From CBDIHP01 sp965279195 (lineage in GTDB: Bacteria > Planctomycetota > Planctomycetia > Isosphaerales > Isosphaeraceae), in assembly GCA_965279195.1 (NCBI GenBank), contig CBDIHP010000021.1, positions 10,625-74,624 on the forward strand: a DNA stretch of 64,000 bases. Reading direction: 5' to 3'. Positions 9,208 to 17,618 of this stretch are shown piece after piece. The notes below the pieces were generated by a model. That model was given only the letters and a program-made list of their open reading frames with translations, did no database searches and was not told the DNA's origin. Position numbers and translations under genes: made by a program. Numbering within the stretch: position 1 is the first letter of the stretch; every line of letters begins with the position of its first letter.

Positions 9208-9615
9208 TCAGCCGACCCGGGCTCGCTCGCCCTCGGAATCCCCGAAGACATCCGAATCCCCCACGACGACCAGGCCGTTGCGGACCCTCAGGCCCGTGTC
9301 CTCGATCGTCCTCTGGAGCATCTCCACCTGGCCTTGCAGGCGAATCACCTCGCGCGAGAGCGACTCGAGCGCCAGGTCGACGTCCTCGGCGAGCGTCTCC
9401 GCGCTGCGGCGGGTGGCCAGGATCGAGTTCTCGACCCGCTCCATCGAGCGGTTGGAGGACTCGATCATCTGCCGGATCGGCGGCAGCACCCGCTGCTCGA
9501 CCGCGAAGGCGACCAGGTGCGTGAGCCTCGCGTCGAACCGCCGCGCGAATGGCCTGCGGATCGCGGCGGTCAGCCGCCAGACGGGAAGGAATGCGGACTT
9601 GAGCACACGCTTCAT
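9208..9615 (-). CDS. Small coiled-coil protein of the polysaccharide cluster, function unknown
   Basis: A 135-residue protein, start chosen at ATG 9615 with GAGG nine bases upstream. The N-terminus is strongly basic and amphipathic (KRVLKSAFLPVWRL, then RRPFARRFDAR). Residues about 45-115 form one long predicted helix with heptad-like hydrophobics (RSMERVENSILATRRSAETLAED, then SLSREVIRLQGQVEMLQRTIED), suggesting a coiled coil. The tail is acidic. I do not recognise a family. It is the last gene of the cluster with the tandem glycosyltransferase, ATPase and permease, 32 bases after the glycosyltransferase, so it may organise that machinery; this is inference from position. Confidence 0.6.
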   Translation of the reverse strand: MKRVLKSAFLPVWRLTAAIRRPFARRFDARLTHLVAFAVEQRVLPPIRQMIESSNRSMERVENSILATRRSAETLAEDVDLALESLSREVIRLQGQVEMLQRTIEDTGLRVRNGLVVVGDSDVFGDSEGERARVG

Positions 9616-9647
9616 GGTTCGCAACCTCAAGGGGTCAGGGGAGACGC

Positions 9648-11990
9648 TCAGCGCGACCGGCCCTCGGCCCAGGTCGTCGCCACCGGCCGATGGATGCCCG
9701 CGAACTCGTGCCCGGCGGAGTCCCGCCAGCGGCGTCGGGCCTGCCTCGCGTCGCCGGAACGGGCGGCGACGAGTTCGACCGCCGTCCTCAGCCGCGCGGC
9801 GAACTCCGCCGTCGGGATAGAATCGTTGGCATACCGCCGGGCGGACTCGCCGATCGTTCGACGACGCGTTGGGTCATCGGCTAGCGTCCGCACGGCCGCG
9901 GCGAAGATGCCGAGGTCGGCCGGGCGGCACAGCGGGAACACGACGCCGGCAGGCAGCCCGCACTCGGGCACGATGACCGGCAATCCCGCGCGGAGGAGGT
10001 CGAGCAGGGCCAGGCCCCGCTCGGGTCGCGACGGCCCGTCCCCCGGGTGGATCGCCAGATCGGCACCAGCCGCCAGTTGCAGCCAATCCTCGCGGGTCCG
10101 GGCGAGGATACTCCTCGAAATCCCGGCCCCGGTCGCCCCGGCCACGGCCGCCTCGCGGGGGATGACCATGGCGCGGATCATCCCGGCATCGTCGTCGGCC
10201 GACGGGCCGCAGTGGATCACCAGGAGCTCATCCTCTGACATCTCCAGGCGAGCACGCGACGCGGCCCGGCACTCGACCCAGTCGCCGGCCTCCGGGCCGC
10301 AGGGGAGGATCGCGAGTCGCGAGTCGTCCTCGCCAACGAACGGCCGGACGCGGTCATGGGCCCACTGCGACGCCAGGGCCAGCACCGAACCCGTGCCGAG
10401 GATCCGCCGCGCCAGGGATTCGACCCAGCAGGCCGGAGCCGAAGGATCCAAGGTCGCCGATCGTTTCAACCGATCCGGCGGCAGTGTCGCGAACGACGCC
10501 GGCGGCATCCAGGCCCGGTCCCGGACGAGGACCACGCCGGGCCGCTCCCGGATCCGTTCGAGCTGCCGATCGAGATCCGTCGCCTCGCCGATCTCGTAGA
10601 CGATCCCTTCATACGCCGCGACCGAGTCGCGACGGTCGAACTCACGCAGGCCGAAGCAGCCGAGCGGGCCGGGCATCGGCAGGTCGAACAGCCGGGAATG
10701 CGACTCCACGAACAGGTCGACGGCGAATTCGGCATGCAGGGTCGCGAGGGTCCGTTCGATCGATGTCGGAGGGAGCCCGTCCGGGCGGCCGTCGGCCGGG
10801 AGGCACGCCAGCCTGGGCCGGGGCCTGAGCCCGATCGTCTCGATCACCCGGGCCAGGCCCGATCGGGCGGGTGTGCGTTCAAGGGCATGCCGGAAACGCG
10901 TCGTCGCCGCCTCATCCTTGAACATGGCGGTGCGTCGAATCGCTTCCTCCGAGAGGAACCGGCGGGCCTCGGGGAAGTCGAGCAGGGCACCGATGGCCTC
11001 CGCCATCTCCTCGGGTCCGACCCGCTCGATCCACGCGGCGGCCTCGCCCAGCCACTCGCGGCGGCCGGCCGTCGAGTCGGCGAGGATCGGCACGCCGCAC
11101 GCGGCGGCCTCGAACTCGGGCTGATCCAGCCGCTCCCGCCTCCCCGCCGCGACCAGCAGGCTGGCCGCCTGGATCAGCCGGGCCCGGTCGACCGGTTCGA
11201 GGTCGCTGAGGAGCGTGACGCCCTCCGAGATCCCCAGGTCGAACGCGATCGACTCCGCCTCCAGCACCAGCCCGGATGAGGCGGCAACCACCAGGGCATA
11301 CCGATGCCGGATCCCGATCGGGAGCCTCGTGTAGGCGTCGAGGACCTCCCGCAACGAACCCGCGTCGGTCGGCTCGTGGAGGATGTACGACGACCGGATG
11401 TTTCTGGCGCAGAGGAACTCGCGCGTGAGCCGGCTGGCCTGCGGCTCTGGGCACGGGCGGAAAGCGTCGCGATCGCAGAGGGGCCCGAGCGAGACGACCC
11501 GGTCGGCCGGCATCGAGAGCCGGGCCCGCACGATCTCGGCGAGGGCCTCGGTCGGGGTGAAGATCAGGTCGAAGCGTGCCAGGTTTTCGAGGCTCCGCAG
11601 GGCCCGACGCGAGGCGTCCGACGCCCCCGCGCGGCCCGGCCATTCGGGCAGGACGGCCGCGAGTCGAAAGGACGACGACAGCCCGTGGCACGGCGGCCCG
11701 CCGAAGGGGGTCGCGGCGAGCGGATCCACGAGGACGAGCCAGTCGAGGCCCGCCGGGTTGCCGTCCACCAGCCGCTGCCGGGCGGTGCGGGTGAGGCGAT
11801 CCCATGGCTCGTCGGCGATCGCGACCACGCCGGGCCGGCCGGTCTCGGCCGAGCCGATCGGGGCGTAGACAGTCGGCCGATCTGCGTCGCGGCCTTCGAA
11901 TGCGGCGAGGAGCCGGCGCGCGTAGCGGCCGACTCCCCGGTTGTCCTCGGCGACAGGCGGCAGGCCGAGCCAGTCGAATCCGATCAGCAC
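9648..11990 (-). CDS. Tandem-domain glycosyltransferase
   Basis: A 780-residue protein. The start is taken as GTG 11990, preceded by GAGGGAGGG; the open frame further upstream is Arg/Pro-rich and looks non-coding. Residues 1-390 form a GT-B-like glycosyltransferase: NRGVGRYARRLLAAF near residue 20, a second domain with strand IRSSYILHEPTDAGSLREVL and FEAAACGVPILADSTAGRREWLGE near residue 320. Residues about 410-780 repeat the fold, with ALLDLLRAGLPVIVPECGLPAGVVFP near residue 700. Two catalytic units in one chain are known for enzymes adding two successive sugars. Its genes upstream are an ABC exporter pair, so it probably builds the exported glycan. Sugar and acceptor unknown. Confidence 0.8.
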   Translation of the reverse strand: MLIGFDWLGLPPVAEDNRGVGRYARRLLAAFEGRDADRPTVYAPIGSAETGRPGVVAIADEPWDRLTRTARQRLVDGNPAGLDWLVLVDPLAATPFGGPPCHGLSSSFRLAAVLPEWPGRAGASDASRRALRSLENLARFDLIFTPTEALAEIVRARLSMPADRVVSLGPLCDRDAFRPCPEPQASRLTREFLCARNIRSSYILHEPTDAGSLREVLDAYTRLPIGIRHRYALVVAASSGLVLEAESIAFDLGISEGVTLLSDLEPVDRARLIQAASLLVAAGRRERLDQPEFEAAACGVPILADSTAGRREWLGEAAAWIERVGPEEMAEAIGALLDFPEARRFLSEEAIRRTAMFKDEAATTRFRHALERTPARSGLARVIETIGLRPRPRLACLPADGRPDGLPPTSIERTLATLHAEFAVDLFVESHSRLFDLPMPGPLGCFGLREFDRRDSVAAYEGIVYEIGEATDLDRQLERIRERPGVVLVRDRAWMPPASFATLPPDRLKRSATLDPSAPACWVESLARRILGTGSVLALASQWAHDRVRPFVGEDDSRLAILPCGPEAGDWVECRAASRARLEMSEDELLVIHCGPSADDDAGMIRAMVIPREAAVAGATGAGISRSILARTREDWLQLAAGADLAIHPGDGPSRPERGLALLDLLRAGLPVIVPECGLPAGVVFPLCRPADLGIFAAAVRTLADDPTRRRTIGESARRYANDSIPTAEFAARLRTAVELVAARSGDARQARRRWRDSAGHEFAGIHRPVATTWAEGRSR

Positions 11991-12061
11991 GCTCCAGCCC
12001 TCCCTCGAAGGTCGATCGATCGGGATCCGGCGCGGGCGTGCTCGCCCGGCCGGGTCGGGAA

Positions 12062-12892
12062 TCAGGCGGCGCCCGCGGCCGCGGCGGCCGTCGCGGCCGC
12101 GTGGGAGAGGTACTGATGGATGACGTCGTCGATGGGGCCGTCGGCGGCGACCTGGCCCTGGTTCATCCAGATCCCACGGGTGCACATGGAGCGCAGGGTC
12201 TCCAGGTCGTGCGACACGATGATGACCACGTTCGAGCGGTTCAGCAGGCCGAGGATCCTCGCCCGGGCCTTCTCGACGAACGCCGCGTCGCCCGCGCCGA
12301 GCGACTCGTCGATCATGAGGATGTCCGGGTCGATCTCGGTCGCGATGCCGAACGCGAGGCGTGTATACATGCCGCTGGAATAATACTTGAGCGGCAGGTC
12401 GGCGAACTGCTGGAGGCCGGTGAACTCCCAGATCCCCTCGACGCGCTGCTGCATCTGCTTCTTGTTGAAGCCGAGCATGGCGCCGTTGAGCAGGATGTTC
12501 TCGGCTCCGGAGAGTTCGGGGTTGAACCCCGCGCCCATCTCGATGAGCGGCGCGACGTTGCCCCGGATCGCGACGTGCCCGGAGGTCGGCGGGTAGATCC
12601 GGGCGAGGAGCCGCAGGAGCGTGCTCTTGCCCGCCCCGTTGGACCCGACGATCCCGATCCGCTCCCCCTTGCCGATCTGGAAGCTGACGTTCTTGAGCGC
12701 CCAGAATTCCTGGGTCGGCAAGGGCGACTCGCGCCTCAGGAGCAGGTCGAGGGCGGCCCGCTTGAGCGAGTACTGCTTGTCGAAGTAGCTCACGAAGCGG
12801 AGCGACACGTCGCGCAGATCGATCAGGGCGTCCGACTCGGCCTCCCGGCGACCGCCGGGGTGCTCAGAGTCGGAAAACCAGCTTGTTCTCAT
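12062..12892 (-). CDS. ABC transporter ATPase, polysaccharide export (KpsT/Wzt type)
   Basis: A 276-residue protein if started at ATG 12892, which overlaps the permease end by 29 bases; no clear ribosome-binding site is visible, so the start is uncertain. It shows Walker A GSNGAGKST (residues 83-91), the Q-loop region EMGAGFNPELSGAENI typical of O-antigen and teichoic-acid exporters, the signature YSSGMYTRLAFG, Walker B ILMIDESLGAGD, and switch histidine in IVSHD. It ends in an alanine-rich tail and lacks the C-terminal glycan-binding domain of long Wzt proteins, resembling KpsT or short Wzt/TagH forms. It energises export by the neighbouring permease. Confidence 0.92.
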   Translation of the reverse strand: MRTSWFSDSEHPGGRREAESDALIDLRDVSLRFVSYFDKQYSLKRAALDLLLRRESPLPTQEFWALKNVSFQIGKGERIGIVGSNGAGKSTLLRLLARIYPPTSGHVAIRGNVAPLIEMGAGFNPELSGAENILLNGAMLGFNKKQMQQRVEGIWEFTGLQQFADLPLKYYSSGMYTRLAFGIATEIDPDILMIDESLGAGDAAFVEKARARILGLLNRSNVVIIVSHDLETLRSMCTRGIWMNQGQVAADGPIDDVIHQYLSHAAATAAAAAGAA

Positions 12893-13739
12893 TCGACTTG
12901 AACGCGACATATCCGATCCCCAGGCTCACCGCGGCAAAGACGCTCGCCGCCACGAAGGTCGTCAGGTCCGGCCAGAGGCCGTCACGGATGATGGTCTGGA
13001 ACATCCGGATGAACGGGTAGGCCGGATTCAGCCAGAACCGCACCCGGGCCGCCGGGGCGAGCCGCGTCACCTCGTAGATGATCGGCGTCGCGAAATACCA
13101 GGCCTGGAGGAACACCGACACGAGGTGCCCGCAGTCCCTGTAGAACGTGTTCGCCGTCGCCACGATCAGGCCCAGGCCCATCGTGAACACGGCGAACTGC
13201 GCAATGATGACCGGCAGCAGCACCAGCGACCACGACGGCTTCGCCCCCAGCGGACCGACCAGCACGAACAGCGCGGCCAGGCTGAAGACGAATGTCGTGA
13301 GGCTGATGAGAACCCGCGTGAGCGGGAAGATGAGCTTCGGGAGGTAGATCTTCCGGATCAGCCCCTCGTTCCAGATGATGCAATACGCGCAGTCCGAGAT
13401 CGACGCCGAGAGGAATCCCCAGGGGACCATCCCCGCGAAGAGGTAGACGGCGTAATTCCCCGTGTCCTCCAGGTGGAACACCTGGGAAAACACCAGGGCG
13501 AGCGTGGTCATCATCAGGATCGGGTTGAGCAGGGTCCAGAAGAACCCCAGAACGCTCCGCTGATACCGGACGCGCAGCTCCTGCGACACCATGTTCTGGA
13601 CCACCGGCCAGAACCGGGTGAGTTGCTGAATATCATCCAGCACCACGGCGATCCAGCGGCCGGGTCCGCTCTGGCTGCGGGGCTGCGGGAAATACTCGGT
13701 GTGCGGGACAGACGGATTCGTCGCGACCGGATTCATCAT
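12864..13739 (-). CDS. ABC-2 type polysaccharide export permease (Wzm/KpsM-like)
   Basis: A 291-residue membrane protein starting at ATG 13739 (a second ATG follows at 13736), with AGGGATGG upstream. After a soluble N-terminus comes the coupling segment RVRYQRSVLGFFWTLLNPIL (residues about 59-78), diagnostic of ABC-2 exporters of O-antigen, capsule or teichoic acid, then about six membrane segments. RDCGHLVSVFLQAWYFATPIIYEV near residue 210 is another family hallmark. It forms the channel for the ATPase encoded downstream with overlapping reading frames, implying translational coupling. The pair heads an operon with the tandem glycosyltransferase. Confidence 0.93.
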   Translation of the reverse strand: MMNPVATNPSVPHTEYFPQPRSQSGPGRWIAVVLDDIQQLTRFWPVVQNMVSQELRVRYQRSVLGFFWTLLNPILMMTTLALVFSQVFHLEDTGNYAVYLFAGMVPWGFLSASISDCAYCIIWNEGLIRKIYLPKLIFPLTRVLISLTTFVFSLAALFVLVGPLGAKPSWSLVLLPVIIAQFAVFTMGLGLIVATANTFYRDCGHLVSVFLQAWYFATPIIYEVTRLAPAARVRFWLNPAYPFIRMFQTIIRDGLWPDLTTFVAASVFAAVSLGIGYVAFKSNENKLVFRL

Positions 13740-13849
13740 GCGCCATCCCTGGTCCCAGCCGCCCGCGTTGACGCGCAAGGCAGCCCGGCCACGGCCGACC
13801 TTCCCTGGCCGTGCCGCCTGCAAGACGGCGGGATGTTACGCAGCCCTCG

Positions 13850-13877
13850 AGAATCCGTCGAGGCCAACCGTTTGCAA
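13850..13877 (-). promoter_or_regulatory. Possible promoter for the export cluster
   Basis: On the minus strand: TTGCAA (13872-13877), 16-base spacer, GATTCT (13850-13855). Moderate match only; about 110 bases upstream of the permease start. Confidence 0.3.
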
Positions 13878-13921
13878 TTCTTGCCCGAGGGGTGGTGTGT
13901 GGAGGACCCGACCAGAGGCCA

Positions 13922-13958
13922 CTTTGGAGTGCGGGAGCTGCGTTCCCGCACTCCAAAG
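13922..13958. repeat. Palindromic TGGAGTGCG-family repeat
   Basis: A perfect 15-base stem (13922-13936 with 13944-13958) around a seven-base loop. Its core TTGGAGTGCGGGAGC recurs at 18226-18240, and the TGGAGTGCG ends recur at 51380-51495. It sits 40 bases past the stop of the thiamine-diphosphate enzyme and may also act as its terminator. Confidence 0.7.
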
Positions 13959-13997
13959 GGCATGGAGGGGCCCGGTCACAGCAGGTCGTCGAAAGGC

Positions 13998-15863
13998 TCA
14001 GTCGTTCTCTGGGCGCCGGTTCAAGGTCCGGCCCACGAGACGCAGGGCCATCCGGCGCTTCTGCTCGCTGGAGAGGTGATCGATGTAGGCCGACTTCGCC
14101 GCCTTGAGCCAGCGGATGTCTCGCCCCTCGTAGCTGATGGCGACGCGGGTCAGGACCGGCCCCTGGATCGACAGGGCCTGGGTGATGCCGCCGGCGATGA
14201 AGTCGTTGTGGGGGATCTCGACGTAACTCAGGCCCATGGCGGCCGCGAAGGCGCCGTAGTTGATGGCGGCCAGCTCGGTCGCGGTCGTGCGGCGGAACGT
14301 CGGCTCCTGGAGCATCTGCATGTAATGATACGCGCCGTCGTCGAAGACGAAGAACTTGACGGGGAGCCCCTCGCGGGCGGCGGTGGACATCTCGATGGCC
14401 GACATCAGGAAGCAGCCGTCGCCCGTGATGCAGGCCACGAACCGGTCCGGGCGGACCCGCTGCCCGGCGATCGCCGCCGGGATCGCCCAGCCCATGCTCT
14501 GATTGTTCGCCGGCGTGAAGTACCGGCGCGGGCCGGGGACGTCGATCGCCTCGGACGCCCAGTGGGTCGACGCCGTCACATCGACGAAGATGAGTTCCTC
14601 GGGGCTGAGGATGCAGCGGATCTGGGTCATGAACAGCATCGGGTCCACGCCCTGGGTGATCCTCGGCGTGGCGTTCTCCTGCCGGTCCTGGGCCCGCGAC
14701 TTCGAGATCCGCTTCCAGAGATGTGGGTTCGGCTGGCGCTGGATGCACGAGGCGTCCTGCAACAGGCGATTCACGAGGAGTCGCGAGTCCGCATTCACGG
14801 CCACGCAGGTGTGGACGTTTCGCGTGAGGTTCTGCGGATTCGCGTCGACGTGGATGACCTTCTTCTCGGGCAGGGCGTAGCTGGCCGTCGAGACCTCGCT
14901 GAACTTGACACCGACGGCCAGGACGACGTCGACTTCCTTGAACGCCTGCTCCGCCGCCCGGGTGCCTTGCTTGCCGTATCCCCAGCCCACCGCCAGCGGG
15001 TGGGCGTCGGGGATCGCCCCCTTGCCGCTGACCGAGGTCGCGACGGGCGCCTGGAGGACTTCCGCGAGCTGTGCCAGGGGCGGCCCGACGTCATGGCAGC
15101 CCATGCCGGCGTAGATGCCCACGCGGTTCTTCTTGTCCGACAGGAGCCCCAGGGCCCGGCGGTAGGCGGCCTCGTCGAACGGCCAGGGTAGGGGGTAAGG
15201 GACGGGCTCGTTGTAGTCCCAGGTCTGGTTGTAGAGCGTGAACGGGATCACCACGCCGACCGGACCCGGCTCGCCGGCACGGGCGATCCGGAACGCCTCG
15301 TGGATGGCGGCGGGGATCTGCCCCTGGTGCTGGAGTTCGATGACCGCCTTCGTGATCGGCCGCAGGATCGCGGAGTTGGCCAGCGAGTGGACCTGGAACG
15401 CCGGGGCGTCTGGGGCGCGATTGACGTCGGTCACGAGCGCGACGACCGGCGAGCTATCGAGCAACGCCTCGCCGAGCCCCGTCAACGCGTTCGTCAGACC
15501 CGGACCGGGGACGACCGAGCAGACGCCGACGTTGCCGCAGACCCGCGCGGCGGCGTCGGCCATCACGCTGGCGCTGGCCTCGTGGGTCACGAGCAGGTAC
15601 GGGAGCCCGGCCGATTTCATGGCGTCCCAGAACTCGTTGTTCTGGGCGCCCGGGATCCCGAACACGCAGGGGACGCCCTCGCACTGCAGGGCGGCGACGG
15701 CGGCCTGGGCCCCGGTCATCTTGCCGACCACGCCCCGGTGGATGTGCTGAACCTTCTTGACCTCGTGGGCCTGGGTCGGCGTCGCCCGGGCGGCGAGCGT
15801 CGCGGCGACCCCGACGGCACCGATGGTCCCCAGCGCCTCACGGCGATTCAGTCGCGGTTGCAC
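13998..15863 (-). CDS. Thiamine-diphosphate enzyme (acetolactate synthase-like) with Tat-like signal peptide
   Basis: A 621-residue protein. GTG 15863 is chosen as start because AGGGAGGG lies seven bases upstream. The first 33 residues form a twin-arginine-like signal: NRREALG, then GAVGVAATLAARATPTQA. The rest follows the acetolactate synthase/benzoylformate decarboxylase plan: pyrimidine-binding domain with catalytic-type glutamate in THEASAS (Glu95), a central domain (GIYAGMGCHDVGPPLAQLAE), and a diphosphate-binding domain starting GDG at 481-483. The metal motif, normally ending NN, reads FDDGAYHY here. These enzymes cleave or join 2-oxo acids and are usually cytosolic, so an export signal is unusual. 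The real reaction is unknown; an alternative ATG at 15920 would bury the signal. Confidence 0.82.
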   Translation of the reverse strand: MQPRLNRREALGTIGAVGVAATLAARATPTQAHEVKKVQHIHRGVVGKMTGAQAAVAALQCEGVPCVFGIPGAQNNEFWDAMKSAGLPYLLVTHEASASVMADAAARVCGNVGVCSVVPGPGLTNALTGLGEALLDSSPVVALVTDVNRAPDAPAFQVHSLANSAILRPITKAVIELQHQGQIPAAIHEAFRIARAGEPGPVGVVIPFTLYNQTWDYNEPVPYPLPWPFDEAAYRRALGLLSDKKNRVGIYAGMGCHDVGPPLAQLAEVLQAPVATSVSGKGAIPDAHPLAVGWGYGKQGTRAAEQAFKEVDVVLAVGVKFSEVSTASYALPEKKVIHVDANPQNLTRNVHTCVAVNADSRLLVNRLLQDASCIQRQPNPHLWKRISKSRAQDRQENATPRITQGVDPMLFMTQIRCILSPEELIFVDVTASTHWASEAIDVPGPRRYFTPANNQSMGWAIPAAIAGQRVRPDRFVACITGDGCFLMSAIEMSTAAREGLPVKFFVFDDGAYHYMQMLQEPTFRRTTATELAAINYGAFAAAMGLSYVEIPHNDFIAGGITQALSIQGPVLTRVAISYEGRDIRWLKAAKSAYIDHLSSEQKRRMALRLVGRTLNRRPEND

Positions 15864-16062
15864 GCGCCGCCCTCCCTGGCAAGTAGGATCGATCGCAGGA
15901 ATCAACCGGCTGTCCGCCATCCTGACGGGCCGGGTGTCCTGACTCTTCTTCCAGGGATCGGGCGGACGGTATGCCTCCGAGAGCGCGAATCCTCCGGGAC
16001 GACCTGCCCCCGGCGACACAACCGCATCCTCCGGCAAACTCGACGCCGGCGGGAGGCGGCAC

Positions 16063-16887
16063 TCACGGCCCCGTAAGGATTCTCAGGCGTTCAAGCAAGG
16101 TTTCGTCGATCCGATCGGGCGACTCGCGGAGCTTGCGGATACACTCCAACATGATCGGCCCGCGATACTCGACCTCATCGAGGGCCTCGCGCCAGGCGGG
16201 CCAGTCGATGACGCCGTCGCCGGGGATCTCGTGGCTGTCCTGCCGGCCGTCGTTGTCGTGGACGTGGGTCGTCATCAGGAGCGAGCCGGCCGCCTTCGTC
16301 TCGGTCGCCGGGTCCGAGACGATCCGGGCGTGGCCGGTATCGAGGGCGAGGGCAACCTCGGGGAGCCTCAGCTCGGAGACGAGGCCGAAGAGGTCGGCCA
16401 TGCGGCTCCCAGGGTGGACGCCCGCCGGCATGTTCTCGACGCAGAGCAGCGGCCCGCCGTCCCGGGCGTGATCGGCCAGGAGTCGAAGGCTACCTGCCAG
16501 GGCATCCCTGCGAGGGAGGAGGTCCCCCGAGTCGGATAGCCCGCCGGGGTGGACGACCAGGGCGTGGATTCCGGCCGCCTGGCCCCAGTCGATGCAACGC
16601 TTCAGGTCATCGAGGCTTTCCATCCGCCTGGAATCATCAAGGTCGGCCAGGTCCACGCGAGCCGCCCGGATCGACTGGGCTCCCCAGCATCCGTGGGCGC
16701 TCCAGATCCGCAAGCCGCTGGCCTCGACCCGGTTGCGAAGCTCGACGGGGTCGGGGAGCGCTTTCCACAGCGGGAGGATTTCGAGAACCTGGGCCCCGAG
16801 GCGGTCGGCGATGGCGAGTTCGATGCCGAGGTCAGGACGGGGGAAGCCGTAGGCGATCATGGTCCCCAGGGGGCGCCGGAAGGTCAT
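16063..16887 (-). CDS. Sugar phosphate isomerase/epimerase family protein (TIM barrel)
   Basis: A 274-residue protein starting at ATG 16887 with GGGGA close upstream. It has the xylose-isomerase-like/AP endonuclease 2 barrel: ALVVHPGG near residue 115, LCVENMPAG near 150 (metal-binding glutamate), LALDTGHARI near 180 (Asp/His), THVHDNDGRQDSH near 205, and IMLECIRKL near 245 (last metal-binding glutamate). These form the divalent-metal site of the family. Probably isomerises or epimerises a sugar or inositol derivative in the cytosol. It lies 199 bases upstream of the thiamine-diphosphate enzyme on the same strand, a possible functional link reminiscent of inositol catabolism, but not proven. 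Confidence 0.82.
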   Translation of the reverse strand: MTFRRPLGTMIAYGFPRPDLGIELAIADRLGAQVLEILPLWKALPDPVELRNRVEASGLRIWSAHGCWGAQSIRAARVDLADLDDSRRMESLDDLKRCIDWGQAAGIHALVVHPGGLSDSGDLLPRRDALAGSLRLLADHARDGGPLLCVENMPAGVHPGSRMADLFGLVSELRLPEVALALDTGHARIVSDPATETKAAGSLLMTTHVHDNDGRQDSHEIPGDGVIDWPAWREALDEVEYRGPIMLECIRKLRESPDRIDETLLERLRILTGP

Positions 16888-16938
16888 CGCTATCCCCAAT
16901 GCAGGTCAACCGTTGCGCCGTTCCGTCGGCCTGCCCCC

Positions 16939-16967
16939 TTGTGGCGGAGGGCCGGGGAAGTCATGAT
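16939..16967 (+). promoter_or_regulatory. Possible promoter for the dehydratase-trmB pair
   Basis: TTGTGG (16939-16944), 17-base spacer, CATGAT (16962-16967). Transcription would start near 16974, about 145 bases before the ATG at 17118. Moderate match. Confidence 0.35.
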
Positions 16968-17117
16968 AGCGAATCCGGTCGTCCGCCGTGAGTGGCCGCC
17001 CGGTTTGGTTTCGCGAGGCCGAGTTCACCACGTCCGAGATCGACCGCCTCCAATCCCGTCCCCGCGTCCCCGACGACGCCACGCCCGTCCGACCGTCCGC
17101 GAAAGGAAGACGCTGCA

Positions 17118-17618
17118 ATGCCGCCTGTTGCCTTGGTCGATCCCGCCACGATCGACACGACGCGTGTCCTGATCGACCGGGACCGCATCCGACTGGGCAA
17201 CCCCCAGCGGTTCGAGATGGAGCAGCTCACCGCCATCATCCATCTCGACCCCTCCGTCCCCATCGTGATCGGTTACAAGGACGTCACCCACGAAGAGTTC
17301 TGGATCCGCGGCCACATGCCGGATTACCCCCTCATGCCCGGGGTCATCATCTGCGAAGCCGCCGCGCAGCTCTCCAGCTACCTCGTGCACGAACTGAAGA
17401 TCGCCGAGGATTGCTTCGTGGGCTTCGGCGGCATGGAGGACGTGCGATTCCGGGGGCAGGTGAAGCCCGGGGATCGGCTCGTCCTGGTCTCGAAGGGCGC
17501 CCGGATTCACAGGCGTCAGACGATGTTCGAGACCCAGGGGTTCGTCGGGACCAACATGGTCTATCACGGCCGGATCATCGGCGTCCTCCTGCCCAAGTCG
17601 GTCAAGACCGAAGCATGA
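17118..17618 (+). CDS. FabZ/FabA-type hot-dog 3-hydroxyacyl-ACP dehydratase-like protein
   Basis: A 166-residue protein starting at ATG 17118, with AAAGGAAG seven bases upstream. The FabZ active site is present: GHMPDYPLMPGVIICEAAAQ with His66 and Glu80, the same 14-residue spacing as the catalytic His/Glu pair of FabZ. The N-terminal 50 residues are slightly longer than in FabZ. It would dehydrate 3-hydroxyacyl-ACP in fatty-acid elongation; planctomycetes carry several paralogues, so the physiological substrate is not certain. Its TGA overlaps the ATG of trmB (ATGA), so the two are translationally coupled. Confidence 0.85.
   Translation: MPPVALVDPATIDTTRVLIDRDRIRLGNPQRFEMEQLTAIIHLDPSVPIVIGYKDVTHEEFWIRGHMPDYPLMPGVIICEAAAQLSSYLVHELKIAEDCFVGFGGMEDVRFRGQVKPGDRLVLVSKGARIHRRQTMFETQGFVGTNMVYHGRIIGVLLPKSVKTEA

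Noticed and set aside
13740..13997. Possible small gene before the export operon
   Set aside because: Only short frames without ribosome-binding sites; contains a palindromic repeat and a possible promoter.
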